DNA from: Podocnemis expansa
Lineage: Eukaryota; Chordata; Testudines; Podocnemididae
Direction: 5' to 3'
DNA length: 64,000 nt
Assembly (NCBI GenBank): GCA_007922195.1
Contig: ML682067.1
Coordinates: 8,788,418 to 8,852,417 of the forward strand
Positions within the stretch are counted from its first letter, which is position 1; the number at the start of each line of letters is the position of its first letter. The notes under the pieces were generated by a model. That model did no database searches and was not told the origin of the DNA. It was given only the letters and a program-made list of their open reading frames with translations. The position numbers and the translations under genes are program-made. Below are positions 1 through 34,903 of this stretch, one piece after another.

Positions 1-390
1 GGCTGTCTAAATTGGCAAATTAGTTCAAATTAAGGAGCCATAATTCAAACTAACTTTTTACCTGTCTGTATCAGGCTTTCCTTAGTTCAAGCTAAGGAAT
101 TCCTTAGCTTGCACTAATGAATGCTTAGTTTGAATTAGCAACTACCGCTGGTTAGTTTGAACTAAGCACTTAGTTTGAGTGTTAGTTCGAACTAAGTACA
201 GTGGAGACTGGGACTAGCCCTTAGTCCAAACTTAAGTTTGAACTAAGGGCAAGTAGTTTGAACTAACAAAGTGGACTAGTTAGAACTAACATTGTTCAAA
301 CTAGTCCACAGTTGTTAAATTGAACTAATAAGTTTGAGATTAGTTTGAACTAACAAGTTTGAACTAACTTTTCCTAATGTAGACATATCT
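1..390. mobile_element. Harbinger-type palindromic MITE, cut by window edge
   Basis: The region is built from many short palindromic variants of TTAGTTTGAACTAA in both orientations and ends near 389 with TAATGTAGACATAT, which resembles the GTGTAGACATA terminal repeat of the other elements here. The same interior recurs at 37705-38240 and 40545-40655. Its left end is at or beyond the window edge. Confidence 0.6.
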
Positions 391-590
391 TTAAAGATTA
401 ACAAATTTATTTATCACATGAGCTTTCATGGGAGAGAATCCCACTTCATCAGATGCTTGAAGATGCAGATTCTCTCCCATGAAAGCTCATGTGATAAATA
501 AATATGTTAGTATTTAAAAGTGCCACCAGACTCCTTGTTTGTTTTGCTGGACTGGACTAACAGGGCTACTGCTTTGGAACTTGAGCTTAT
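391..590. mobile_element. Penelope-like terminal module, foldback pair
   Basis: A + arm (ATTAACAAATTTATTTATCACATGAG... to 455) meets an inverted arm (about 470 to 590, ending CTAACAGGGCTACTGCTTTGGA). The same sequence forms the 3' end of the Penelope-like element at 42955-44195. On the minus strand at 405-455 a CTGATGA box, a hairpin and GAAA resemble a hammerhead ribozyme core. Confidence 0.55.
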
Positions 591-639
591 ATGGCACTCT
601 TCTTTAGGTCTTTCTTCAAGACTTGTGTAAGCTGAAAAG

Positions 640-705
640 CTTGTCTCTCCAACTAACAGAAGCTGGTCCAATACAGGATACTACCTCTCCCACCTTGTCT
701 CATTT
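640..705 (+). repeat. Interspersed repeat, GCTGGTCCAATA family
   Basis: The sequence AAGCTTGTCTCTCC...AGAAGCTGGTCCAATACAGG...CCCACCTTGTCTC also occurs at 4715-4805 and about 62955-63020. In full copies this follows a CTGAAGA..GAAA segment, so it may be another Penelope-type end. Confidence 0.45.
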
Positions 706-867
706 TTCAGGTGCAGTTTAGATGCCTAATGACACCATCCAATGGTAATACACCCATTTCTAAGGGCAGGCCAGCATTGCTATGACTGTAAGATGAAGAA
801 AAGAAAGTTCCTCTTTCGAGTCCTCTGAACTTGGCTATAAAAAGAAGGTCTTGGCAGATTATTAAAT

Positions 868-1336
868 GGTAAAACCAGGGGCGTTGCTGACTGCGGGAGG
901 GACCCAGGGCACGGGCCCAGGCCCCGCCCCCAGCCTGCAGGCCCTGCTCCCAGCCTACAGGCCCCACCCCCTGGCCAGGGACAGGGCCAGGTGCCGCCAC
1001 GGGCAGCCAGGCCCCACATTCCCAGTGGGGGAGGGGGCCAGATCCCCAGCACGGGGGAGGGGGCCACTGCGGCTGTGGCCGGCCAGGCCCCGGATCCCCG
1101 GCACAGGGGAGGGGGCTGCCATGGCTGCGGCCGGCCACGCCCCGGATCCCCGGCGCAGGGGACGGGGCGGCCACGGCTGCCAGCAGCAGGGCCCCGGACC
1201 CCAGGCCAGGGACGGGGCCGCTGCAGCCGCCAGTGGCTGGGACCGGGATCTCCGGCCCGACTGGGCCGGAGATCCAGGGCACTGGTGCTGGGGTTTGGGA
1301 CATGTGCCCAGCGCCAGCGATGCCCCTGGGTAAAAC
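868..1336. mobile_element. GC-rich non-autonomous hAT transposon (MITE)
   Basis: The 453-bp element (876-1328) is flanked by an exact 8-bp target duplication GGTAAAAC at 868-875 and 1329-1336. Its ends are inverted repeats: CAGGGGCGTTGCTGAC on the left against CCAGCGATGCCCCTG on the right. The 8-bp duplication and CAG..CTG ends are hallmarks of hAT elements. The interior is over 70% GC by eye and encodes no transposase; the open frames over it are composition artefacts. A relative with the same ends lies at 36176-36528. Confidence 0.88.
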
Positions 1337-4300
1337 TCCTGTTCTTGCTATTTAAAAAATAAAGCCAATCTTGATATATTTTTTTCAATCAAGTTAAAAA
1401 ATATTATTAAAAGTAATTTTTACAGTTGCGCCTGAATTACCACATTTATTGCTTAATTTCCTTTCCAGCTTTTGTGATTTGCAATCACATTTACATTTGT
1501 TTAAAGAGATGTTTTTTTCTCCCCTGTTACTGCACAGAACATCACACAAACAATCAAGGAAATGATTAAACTGATTACACTTAGTTTGCAAAGTAAACAA
1601 ACTGAAAATCAATACTTTTTTCTTTCAGTTACAATAATATTAGGCTTTACTTGTAACAACAGTAGTTACAACTTTCTGGGGCAAAATTATGATTTTTAAG
1701 TTGATTGGGGCCTATTTAAATTTTTAAAAGATACAATCTCCTTTGGACAAGTTTTTCAATAATTGTTTTTTTACCTGTATGGCTTAGCTCTCCCCCATAA
1801 AAAAATGAGTGGTTGTGTATTTATGTGTGCATATACATTGCCACTTTTAATCAAGTGATTGTAATCTGTTGTATAAAATTAAAATAATGAAAAAAAATCC
1901 TAGCTTGCACTTTCTGTATCATGCAATGACTTGTTTGATCACTATGCTCAAATAGTTTATTAAGAATGAGTGTAATTATTATTCCATTAGACTAAGGATC
2001 ACAAATCCTAATTTACATAATTGACATATTGAAATATAGCTTCTTCCCAAGCACGTTTCAAAAAAATAAATAATATAGAACACTTCCAGTATATTGCGAA
2101 CTGCAAATATTAGACTAATTTTTTGTAACAACTTGATGCAGTAACTAATGACAGTAAATAGTCACCATTTTTCAAAGGGGGATACTACCACAACAGTATG
2201 TCAGAGACCACATCCATGGCCCCAATCCCACCAAGGAGAACTCAGTTCAGGAGCTGGACCTAATTCAGTGATAGACTGGGAATGAGAACAAAGGAGCTCC
2301 TGGCTATAGCTCTAAACCATATTGCCACTCATTTTCACAGCTTCTTTGTGTTGCTGTAACTTTGATGCTGATGAAAAATTTTGGTTAAGAATATTGTATC
2401 TCTTCCTTGAACATCGAGATTAGTTGACTAGGATAGCAAGCTAATCTATATCATACTGACTATGACATAAGACTAGATAAAACTTTCTGCAGATATGCAT
2501 TTTGTTACAATGCCAAGCTCAGAAAGCAAATACCTCTGATGACTGATGTTTGCACCAGTAAATTGATTTACTCTTTTTTTTTTAAGAGCTGACGCAAGTT
2601 TGACAAAGGGAGGTGTTGGGGTATCATTGTTGCTGATTGGTTCATCTGACACACTCCCATTTGTCTTTAAATGATTGTTCAGCTGCACAAGGTCTCATAT
2701 GAGCAAACTTTCTATTACAGGTGCAAGTTACGATATTACTTGCTTAGAAAGCAAGCAGCCCAGCAAGATTACGTGTTTGACTTGGAGGTAAACCTAAAAA
2801 TGTACCATTACAATGACTATTAATTTTAATTTTTATACTTCCATGTAACACAATTTTAAACTGAAGAATTTGAGAAATAATTGTACAAATGTAATTCATT
2901 TGTAATTTTAAATGAAGCATGAAGGACTGGCAGTTGAGAGTTGCTGAGTTGTAATTTGCATTAGCAGGTATATACCTTTTTACATCAGACTTGAAATTTA
3001 GTCTCCTTTTTTGAACAGAAAATCAAAATTAAAGCAAGAAAGGAAGGAGCAGGAGATTTTCTAAAGTTGACCCGATAACTAGGAATGATATGCTTGTGTT
3101 CCTTTAGGGCCTTTGACTAACTTCTGAGAATTTTTATGAAGACTCTTGATTTACCTGGCTAACATTCAAATAAGCAAATGACTATGAAAATAAGCTGTGC
3201 ATTTTAATTGTGTGTTTACCTTACTGCTTTAGAAACAAGTCTTTAACTTCAGCGTCACTGAGACTGAGAAAAACCTGCTGATACATACTGTGATGAGACA
3301 TAAAGTACCAGCCATTGCAAAATGCTTTATAATGCAACTGTTAGGCAAGTAAGAGAAGGCCACAGATAAATCTATCTGATAAACTTCAACTCATTCAGAA
3401 TCCCAGATGCAGGGCAGAAAGAAAATCAAATTGCTGTGAAATAAAATGGAAAAATAACTTTTTCTTAATGATTTCATTACATTAAAAAGTAGTTATTTGA
3501 ATATATTTTCTGAGTACCTTTTAGAAAATTGTGTTCTATTTGACAGCAAATTTCATAGCTAGTAGATGAACTTGACTGTAGGTATTGAGAGGAATATTGC
3601 TTTGGAGGAGTAATCTCTTGTGCCTCCAAGATTTTCATTTTAATATAATATCTTAAAAGAAAAATCTTCCTTTTGTTTCAGTTTGCCTTCTTGTTCCACA
3701 AGAAGCTGTAAAAGCCTAGGAATGTTATATCTGGATTTAAGGAACATTGTCAAGCTAGTAGACTTTTCTAACATGTATATCTAAGGGGAAAAAAATAGCA
3801 CTGGTCTTAATAAATAGAAAAAGAAGCTAGTGTGTAATATTGCCACTTATCATAGCATTTACCTTTTTTCCCTCTTTATGTTTGTGCCTGTAGAAGTGCT
3901 TTGTGGGGAAAAGACATTGTGTTAAACATTGTAGCTTATGTTTCTTAGGATAGCAATGGCAATGCATATTGTTGGCTGCCACTTGGGGCACGTAAATCTG
4001 TACTATGACACAGACCAGCAATTGGAAGATTGAGTTTTTCAGAATCCTGTTCCATGCACTTGGGATTTTATATGAACACTCTATTTTATGTGAATATGTT
4101 CTTTTGAAGCTAAAGTGCAACAGAGATTTTGCACATGCAGCTTTTTCTGTGTGCGTGTGTGTGTGCATGCGCGCGCGCACCCTAGATATAAGTTAAAAAT
4201 AGGTTTGCCTGTAGTAACTTGTCTGAGGTGGTCCTATTTTGGAACCATGCACAATAAATAACTGATTGCACATGTTTGGGTAAGATTAATTAATATTTCA

Positions 4301-4610
4301 CTGTACTGCATAAAATATGCCTTGGAAATGTTTGTAAATTTCTGAAAAAAAGACCTTCCAATTATGTGAATAAATAATATGGACCCAGATTCTGCAACTA
4401 CTTATGCAGGTGTCCAAGTTTTAATTACATGAGTAGTCCCAGTGACTTCAACAAAATATCTCATGTGAATTAAGTTACTTATATGCATATGTGTTCATAG
4501 CACTGGGACATAAGGCTTGGACTATAAGAAGTCTATAACCTGCAAAAGAAGATGGTAGTAAAATCTAAACAATATATGTACATACTAATTAATAGTCTTT
4601 TTATTAAATA
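1337..4610. other. AT-rich intergenic region, nothing recognised
   Basis: No coding similarity, RNA gene or clear transposon was seen. It has short simple runs, and a (GT)n/(GC)n patch at about 4150-4181. SLC38A4 upstream exons or enhancers could lie here but cannot be read from sequence alone. Confidence 0.5.
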
Positions 4611-4626
4611 AAAACATACACAATTT

Positions 4627-4805
4627 AGGAGAGACAAAGTAGGTGAGGTAGTATCTTCTTTGAACCAACTTCTGTTGGCGAAAGAAACAAGTTGTCAAGC
4701 TAGACAAAACTCTTCTTCAACCCCGTGTGGCTTAAACTTGTCTCTCTCTCACCAACAGAAGCTGGTCCAATAAAAGATAATATCTCACCCACCTTGCCTC
4801 TCTCT
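4627..4805. repeat. Foldback repeat, GCTGGTCCAATA family
   Basis: Two inverted arms about 75-90 bases long (4627-4700 and 4715-4805) share GAGAGACAA..GTGAG..TATCTT and CCAACTTCTGTTGG, separated by a short centre. The right arm is the + orientation of the repeat at 640-705. Confidence 0.55.
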
Positions 4806-5454
4806 TATCATGGAATAAACAGGACTATAACAGCACTACAAGCTACAATTTAAGATTTTGCTTGGCATGAGAAGTGTGCAGAGTAAGGAACATTGTCATG
4901 ACAGACTATTAAACTTTCTGAAAATTAAATATTCCTGTGATTGTTCATCATTGTGCTTGTCCTCATTTTGGTCCTGATCCTGCAAGCCATTGTGCATGAG
5001 AGTCACTTTGGGCATGTACTCCCACTGAGTCTGAAACTACTCACCTGCTGAAAGTTACTTGCATGTGCAACAGTTTGCAGGCCTGGGGACCTGGAGAAAA
5101 GGAGTTCAAATTAAGGGCCTGATCCTCTAAATACTGATGAAGATCCAGAGAACTGCTTGTGGTAATAAGCACTACACACGTTAATAAGTGTTTGCAGGAT
5201 TGGGACTTAAAATTGACTCTGATTCAGAACCAACTGCCTGGTCATGGAAACAGTTCCACACAAATAATTTTGTAGGCCTTTGAGACAGTAAGTAAAATTA
5301 CTCAAGTAAGCGTTTGAAGGATCAACGTCTAAAATAGAACCTACGTTCTACTACATATTTTTCTACAAGATTCTTCCTTCCTTTGCAAAGATAGTACAGA
5401 ATTTTTCTCCTAGCCTACTCTGTGTGTAAATTAAATCCATGACAGCATTTCTGC

Positions 5455-5510
5455 TAAAAAAAACAAGGACTCCTGTGGCACTTAAATACTAACAGATTTA
5501 TTCTTCTGTT
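5455..5510 (+). repeat. Penelope-like terminal fragment
   Basis: ACAAGGACTCCTGTGGCACTTAAATACTAACAGATTTATT matches the interior of the Penelope-like end at 43000-43040 and is cut on both sides. Confidence 0.45.
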
Positions 5511-6098
5511 ACCATTCTCTTCGTTCCACAACACTAAAAGTCAGTATATCAAAGCTGATGCTGTTGAAAGAATCTTTCTATAGCCAGCAGCAGTTTGTAT
5601 TCACAACAAGGATTTTTTTGATCACTGGCAGGTTGTGTGTTCTATTGCCTAATTCATTTGTCTGATTTTTTCAAATACAGATTTAAAATAAACATCTGGA
5701 TACTACGTGAACCTGCCTGTTGGAAAGCAAAAAAGCTTGGTTTTAGGGGTACTAATATGACTGAGTTGACCAGCAAGGATTCTGATTATTTTCATTATTT
5801 CAGCTGGAGCTATTCATGTACTCAGTGGGCAGAATCAGGTCTTTGGAATGTGAGCCTGCCTAGCTATCTCCGAATTACTGCCAGATTCAGTAACCAGTCT
5901 CAGTCTAGTGCTGGAGTGGCAGCAGAAAGGAGTAAACAGAGCAGCTACTTCTGGTAGGAAATTGGCTAAAACACAATTATATTCTTTCTTTTTCAATTAT
6001 TTGATTAAAATAAATGTTTCTAGTAAAAGATAAGATAATTTCCTGTAACTTTTCGCACAGGTCAGTTTTAGTTTCCAGTGTTGGTGTTTAAAGTGTAT

Positions 6099-6101
<3 letters not shown>

Positions 6102-6134
<33 letters not shown>
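6102..6134. repeat. (AC)n microsatellite
   Basis: A run of about 16 AC dinucleotides. Confidence 0.9.
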
Positions 6135-6137
<3 letters not shown>

Positions 6138-6439
6138 TTAGCGTTATGCTGTTAAGTTTGAGACTATCAGGAACAACAATATAAACTACCGAAAACTTGG
6201 GAATTAAGTGAGGAACTAAATATCCATGACTGTGAACACTGGAAAACATTTAATAAGTAAATTGCCAGGCTAGGACTAGAGTAAAGCAAAGATAGAATGC
6301 TGCTTGCATTGGGTTATTTAATACTAATTTTTATTCTGCAATGCAATTCCAGGAATTTAGTAATAGCATTAAGAATCCAGTACTTTATTTTTTTGTACAC
6401 AACTCAGGAAATATATAGTGGAGCCTTTTAATGTGTTAT

Positions 6440-6655
6440 ACTGGGAAACACGGGATAAAGAATCGGGAGTCTATAGTTCTATGCCCAGCTGTGTCAGTAA
6501 ATAGCTGTATGACCTGCGGCAAGTAATTTCATCTCTTTGCGCTTTTGCTTCTCCATCTGTGAAATGAGGGTGCTGTTATGAAGTCATTTTGGTAAAGCAT
6601 TTTTAGAAGTAGAAAAAATGGTGTACAAGTGCATAATGTTAGTGTTTATTATTAA
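6440..6655 (+). mobile_element. MIR SINE, degenerate
   Basis: The order of CTGTGTCAGTAAATAGCTGTATGACCTGCGGCAAGTAATTTCATCTC, CTTCTCCATCTGTGAAATGAGG and the GTAAAGCA tail follows the MIR core and 3' region. This tRNA-derived SINE is ancient in amniotes. Confidence 0.7.
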
Positions 6656-6979
6656 AAATGGAAATGAGTGAACAAATATAAAATGTATCTGTAAACTGAG
6701 ACTGTAAGACTAAACTGATGTTAATGCCAAAGACAAATTGTCATAAAAATTGTATGATTTATATTGGGCCATGTAAAAAAGATGAGTATTTGTCCACATG
6801 GTTACTGTTATTTATCCAAACACCCTCTTGTGAGAGTGTAGGCATATTCAATTGTGTAAATACGTAACAGTTGTATGTGTGAGAGAAGTTTAGATTATAT
6901 AAACTACCTAAAAGTTTTGATGGGCAAATATTAAACTGAGACATGCTTGGGTAAAGTACATAGTGCAACCAGCAAAACT

Positions 6980-7075
6980 TGTTGTTGTTTTTTTTGGTTT
7001 GGTTTGGTTTTTTTTGGTTTTTTTTTTTTGTTTGTTTGTTTGTTTTTGGGGTTTTTTTTGGTTTTTTTTTTTTAC
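6980..7075. repeat. T/GGTTT-rich low-complexity tract
   Basis: Runs of T interspersed with GGTTTGGTTTGG and TTTGTTTGTTTG. The open frames here (Lys/Asn or Phe-rich) are artefacts. Confidence 0.85.
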
Positions 7076-7378
7076 ATCTAACCATACTACTTATGGTAGC
7101 TCACTATTAACTTATCTAACAGTAAATGTTTCAAGGCATCAAATGTTTTCCTTAGAATAATAATTTGATTGTAACTTTCAATACAATCACATCAATAAAG
7201 TTTATATATAGCATATCCTTGTCAGCAACCCAATCCTGATATATTGAATCTCAGATTAAGGGGGCCTCTTAAAGATTAGCCAGGACATCAATTAAAAAGA
7301 AAGAATTTGACAAATTAATTTTTGTCTGATTTTACGATAAATCCTTTTATCAGGAGAGTTATTAAAGACAGGCTGTAC

Positions 7379-7432
7379 ATACATCATCATCATCATCATT
7401 ATTCTTATTATTACTATTATTGTTATTTATTA
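7379..7432. repeat. (CAT)n / (ATT)n microsatellite
   Basis: ATCATCATCATCATCATT followed by imperfect ATT repeats. Confidence 0.85.
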
Positions 7433-7708
7433 AGATGGTGATGAGAGGTCAGAAACCTGTTGTGTGTTTCTGGTTACTGTCTTGTTCCATGTTGAGAAAA
7501 ACAGAATGAAAAGTTGCTATACAAGAAAAGAGTGTTATGCTCATATTTATCCAGAATTTTCCCAATATGCAGCAGTTTTCTTTCATAATGTAATTAAGAA
7601 AAAGTAACACAAACAGAGTGAATCACACTCATTTATCTAATTTGAGGAGAATTCAAACGAGTTCTTTTGTGTTCTGTTTGCAGAACAGAGTGTTCTGAAA
7701 GTTAACAC

Positions 7709-7765
7709 ATGGTGAGAGGAACCTGTGAGCAGAAGGTACAGTATTGTTTACACTACAGAAGCTAG
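7709..7765 (+). promoter_or_regulatory. Upstream ORF in SLC38A4 5' UTR
   Basis: An ATG at 7709 opens an 18-codon frame that ends at TAG 7763-7765, 30 bases before the main start. It is in the same frame as the main ORF, so the stop separates the two. It exists in the mRNA only if the exon really starts at 7684. A regulatory role in translation is an inference. Confidence 0.4.
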
Positions 7766-7795
7766 TGTGTGTACCAGAAAGCGCTGACCACTCAA

Positions 7796-30979
<23,184 letters not shown>

Positions 30980-31983
30980 CTGGTGCAGCTGTGAACTACT
31001 TCTCAGAGAGGAAATGGTTGGATACCATGCTCCAAAAGACTCTTGACACCTAGATGGGAATGTTATTCTTAGCTAATAATTGCACGATAGCAAAGACTGT
31101 TACTAGTAATGCCACTAGAACCCTATGGAATATTAAATCATCTTCCTTACATGGGATAGTTATTGATGCATTAAAAACTTGTGCCGAGTATTTCTAGGCA
31201 GGTTATAATAAAATATGTTGTGAATTTTTTTTCCAAAAGTACAATAGGGGTAACTGCATATATAGTCTTCAGAAACAGATCCCCCTCCCCCCATTATTCT
31301 GATAACCACAGTTCCTAGAATACTGAAAAACAATGCAGTCTCCAAAAACTAGCTAGTGCCTTTTTTAAACCTGAAATGCATGGACATGTCTTAAGGCAGG
31401 GCAGAACATAAGAGAAAGAGCTACCTAGGTTGTCTGAAAGCTAAGTCTCACTGATCTTTCAAATCAAGAAGATGAGAACTTCAACCAGCCAGTCAACAAA
31501 GATGGATGTTAAGTCTGTTGTTACCTGCACAAACAGTCAACAGGTGTGTTGCAGCTGTTAAAACCTCATTCAAAATAAAGCAAGAAAACATGCCGAACAT
31601 GGAACTGACTCTACAGTCAGATTTGAGTGAGCAGACCCCTGCACAGATGTGACTGCCCCATGGGGAAGGATTCCACCTGCATGGCTCCAATTGCAAGACT
31701 GGGTCCTCTACTTAAATAAGAATTCTACATAACTATTGTTCTATGGTTACATAAACTTGTGCTGGGAGTAGCAGATGGTTCTGGTGTGTGGTTTGGGGGT
31801 TTTTTCGGGTTTTTTGTTAAATTCTTGTGAATGTGTGTGTACTTAGGTCACTGAACAAGTTGTTTTCCCTCTGTAAACTCGTCTTCCATTATAACTCAGA
31901 GATTTAAGGAGACCACAAGGCATGTGAAAGCACACCATCCAGTATTGTTTGATACCTTTTTATTTGATAAGTGTTCAGTGCAG

Positions 31984-32024
31984 GAAACTGTGATTTACTA
32001 TATATATATATATATATATATTTA
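31984..32024. repeat. (TA)n microsatellite
   Basis: About 12 TA units within the SLC38A4 3' UTR or immediate flank. Confidence 0.85.
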
Positions 32025-32870
32025 TGTATATATTCTTTTCCCTAGCTATCAGAATTTTAACGTATGGTACAATATTTTTGATTTTTTTATATGTGTAGAT
32101 CTTTGTTTTTATAGCCACAAACTTTATACTGTTTTGAAGAAAACAGATTGGGTTGTTGGGGCTGTAAAAAGTTCATTTTTATGTATCAGTGCTTGACATA
32201 TACCTGTGAGAGCCCAAACTGTTACCTGTGTAACAAGACACTCAGATGTTTATTACAAATCTTATTAAAATTGCAAGAATATGTGCTCTTTTCCTAAGAA
32301 TTGTCAATCTATGCTATATAATTCTGTATTTTTGCCCTATATTATAACACTAGGTAGTATCTACTTTTAATATATTTTTAGCTTGCATATGTACAGCATT
32401 AGCATAAACTCAAAATATATAATTTTAGCTACATAATTCACTACAAAAGAAAAGGTATTAATTCAAGAGCAAGTTTATCATTTTAGGCAGTTATACAAAA
32501 CAAATAAGTTATATATTACATGGGTGGTTAATTACCATTCACTACCCTAGCAGCTTTGGCTGTTTACTTTAAGACATTTGGGTCGTAACCTAACTTACAC
32601 TATACACTCTCTCAATTCTTATCTGTTCAAACCAACGTCAGTGGAATCAGATTGGTTCTACAGAAAATGTGACTTTGTGAAGAATGAGACCCATGGACTC
32701 CAGTGGAGTGCACAAGTTAGGGCAGAATTTGTCCAACTGTTTCAATTTGGAAATGAAAAACAATAGAGTATTTAGCCATGTATTACTAAAGCTGTGTGGA
32801 GCTGTGGTTTTCTTGACTGGCCTGTTGAGGTTGATACAGAATTGACTCTGCTGATGTACATACACACAGA

Positions 32871-32985
32871 CAGAGCCGTAACTACGGCAGGGCAAGCGGA
32901 GCTTTGCTCCAGGTGTGCTGGAACAGCTCCATTGAGCCACTCCATTAAAGGGCATGCTCCATACCACTCACCCAAGGTGCCAAAT
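32871..32985. mobile_element. Probable truncated hAT element
   Basis: It starts CAGAGCCGTAACTACGGCAGGG, closely related to CAGGGCCATAACTAGGG at 42642, with shared GGGCTTTGC(T/C)C downstream. The right end and a target duplication could not be located. Confidence 0.4.
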
Positions 32986-33914
32986 ATTGTAAGGGGCATG
33001 GAATTCTTTAGTTCCGGGTACAGAATTTAGTTACAGATCTGCACACAGAGCTACTAATGTCTCAAAGAAAAGGTCCAAACTGAGCTTTCTGTGAACTATT
33101 TTACACTTATATAAAAGTACTGTATATTTGATATCCTGGGAGGCCCATCTATGTATGTATTTACTATACAGAAAAGGCTGCAATATTATGTTGGTTAGGC
33201 TCTTTATGGGATCAGTATAAACAAAGCAGTGAGATACACTGATACTCATCATATCTTTAACATTAGTGTCTGATGCTGCAATCCTTTCACACACACAAAA
33301 TTCCCATTGACATCAGTCAGAATTATGCATGTAGAAGGAATGCAAGATTGAATTATAATTGTACCTGGGAGGGCTGCTAATCTAGAAATTGGAAATGCAG
33401 TCAGCTATTTAATAATTATTTAATCTAACTCTCCTAAAATAGAACGGTGGTAAATATATGACACAGGAAAACTACAGGGAAATAGTGCAATTTGTAGCCT
33501 TTTCACTGCATGCCAATATTTGATTTCATATGAAAAATGACTGATTAAGCTGAACCTGCCATAATTTTGTTCAGAAACAGTTTTTGAATACATTATATAA
33601 TGTCAAACATTAAAGCTACAGCATATTTCCCACTGTATGCAGAGTTAGCTGTCACATATGTAACATAGGCATAGTGTTATATACTAATTTATTTAGCACC
33701 TCTTGGGGATGGTTGACGTTGAATCTTGTTCATTGTGTAATATCCAGGCCATGGGAGGATTTTTATTACAAAAATGTATACTGATGCATAATAAATTAAC
33801 TTTTCAAAAAGTCTGCTGCTGTTTTTTAAGATGGTATGATCTGGTTTGGGTTGTGGAGTTTTTTTTGGTGTTTTTTTTTTTTTTAAACAAGACAAGGAGC
33901 AAAAAGAGAAGCAC

Positions 33915-34110
33915 TGTCCAGTGATAAGAGCAGCAGTTAGAATTTGGGGTTCTATTCCTAATTATTCCACTGCTGGAAGACCTCAATGTTTCTATTTACC
34001 AGGTTCCTCTATATGTAAAATGAAGATAATACTTAACAACTGGTATTAAGTGCTTTGAGATCTTTGAATGAAAGGCACCACATAAGTGTACTTTATTGTA
34101 CAGTGAAGTC
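33915..34110 (+). mobile_element. MIR SINE, degenerate
   Basis: GTTAGAATTTGGGGTTCTATTCCTAATT, CTCTATATGTAAAATGAAGATAATACTTA and TTAAGTGCTTTGAGATC with a GGCACCACATAAGTG end follow MIR order. Confidence 0.65.
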
Positions 34111-34903
34111 CATGCTTTTCAAGGCAATGATTGTGGGTGCCCTGTTGAGGCTCTTTAAAGGGGTCTGATTTCAGAGTGTTCAGTATTTTCTGAAAATCTG
34201 GTTTCTTTCAGGTCTCTCACATTGCGCATCCCAAATCACAAGTCATTCTTTAAAATTGTGTCCATACAGACCTCATCTTTGTGTCCCTTATTCTAATAAT
34301 ATACTTAAGAGATTTGACTTTATTGGCCTTTGGGATGCTTGTCCAAGGTTGATCATTTTATTTATTTTCTTCATCACCTAGCTAACGCAATGGATTGTGT
34401 GACTGAACCTCCAATGCAATAGCATAAGCATGGTGCCTACCGTCACTCAGCTCCTTGTAGAACATATGGAGGCTGGAACTAAATATTTTTTCTTGATTTA
34501 CCAGCTCAAGTTATTATCCAATAATATAATTAAAATATCCTAGCCTCTATTATTATATCAGGCTTTGGAAAAATTCTGTCTTCTACTCCTGTTTGCAGCA
34601 CTCTAGCTGCTACTGATCTTTCCTTCTTATCGTCTGCCAGAGAGAATATTACTGCCTTGCCTACTAGATCAGTGCATCATTTTACATTAATATCCAGTTG
34701 GGATATGTTTTACTCAGCTACAGATGTTTTCTACCTTCTAAAAAACTTGGGGGTTTCACCTCTCGCCTTGGGCCCTAACACAGTGCCAGGAAAATAATGC
34801 TTGATATACACCTGTTATAACTATGGGGCAGCTCAGATAAAGCTGGGTCTATTCCATCATTGTGTTCCATTCACTATACCTCCTTTGATGAGGCTATGCA
34901 CAT
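34110..34903. other. Non-coding region, nothing recognised
   Basis: Mixed-composition DNA between the MIR and the next MITE, with no reading frame or repeat family I can name. Confidence 0.5.

Larger units (their letters stand above)
30980..33795 (+). other. SLC38A4 3' UTR and downstream flank, end uncertain
   Basis: AT-rich non-coding sequence follows the stop. Candidate poly(A) signals are AATAAA at 31207-31212, AATAAA at 31574-31579, ATTAAA at 32264-32269 and AATAAA at 33790-33795. A (TA)n run lies near 32000-32022. The true cleavage site cannot be chosen without RNA data. A fragment with a hAT-like end lies inside at 32871. Confidence 0.5.

Noticed and set aside
707..1388. Open frames of 123-202 codons on both strands
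   Set aside because: They lie over a GC-rich hAT MITE with an exact target duplication; Pro/Gly/Ala-rich composition on all frames, no domain.
5637..5957. 106-codon frame on +
   Set aside because: No recognisable domain, no splice or promoter context, and surrounding DNA is repeat-rich and AT-rich.
7379..7432. Possible CRISPR-like or regularly spaced repeat
   Set aside because: Simple trinucleotide microsatellite; the genome is vertebrate and no array of repeats with unique spacers exists anywhere in the window.
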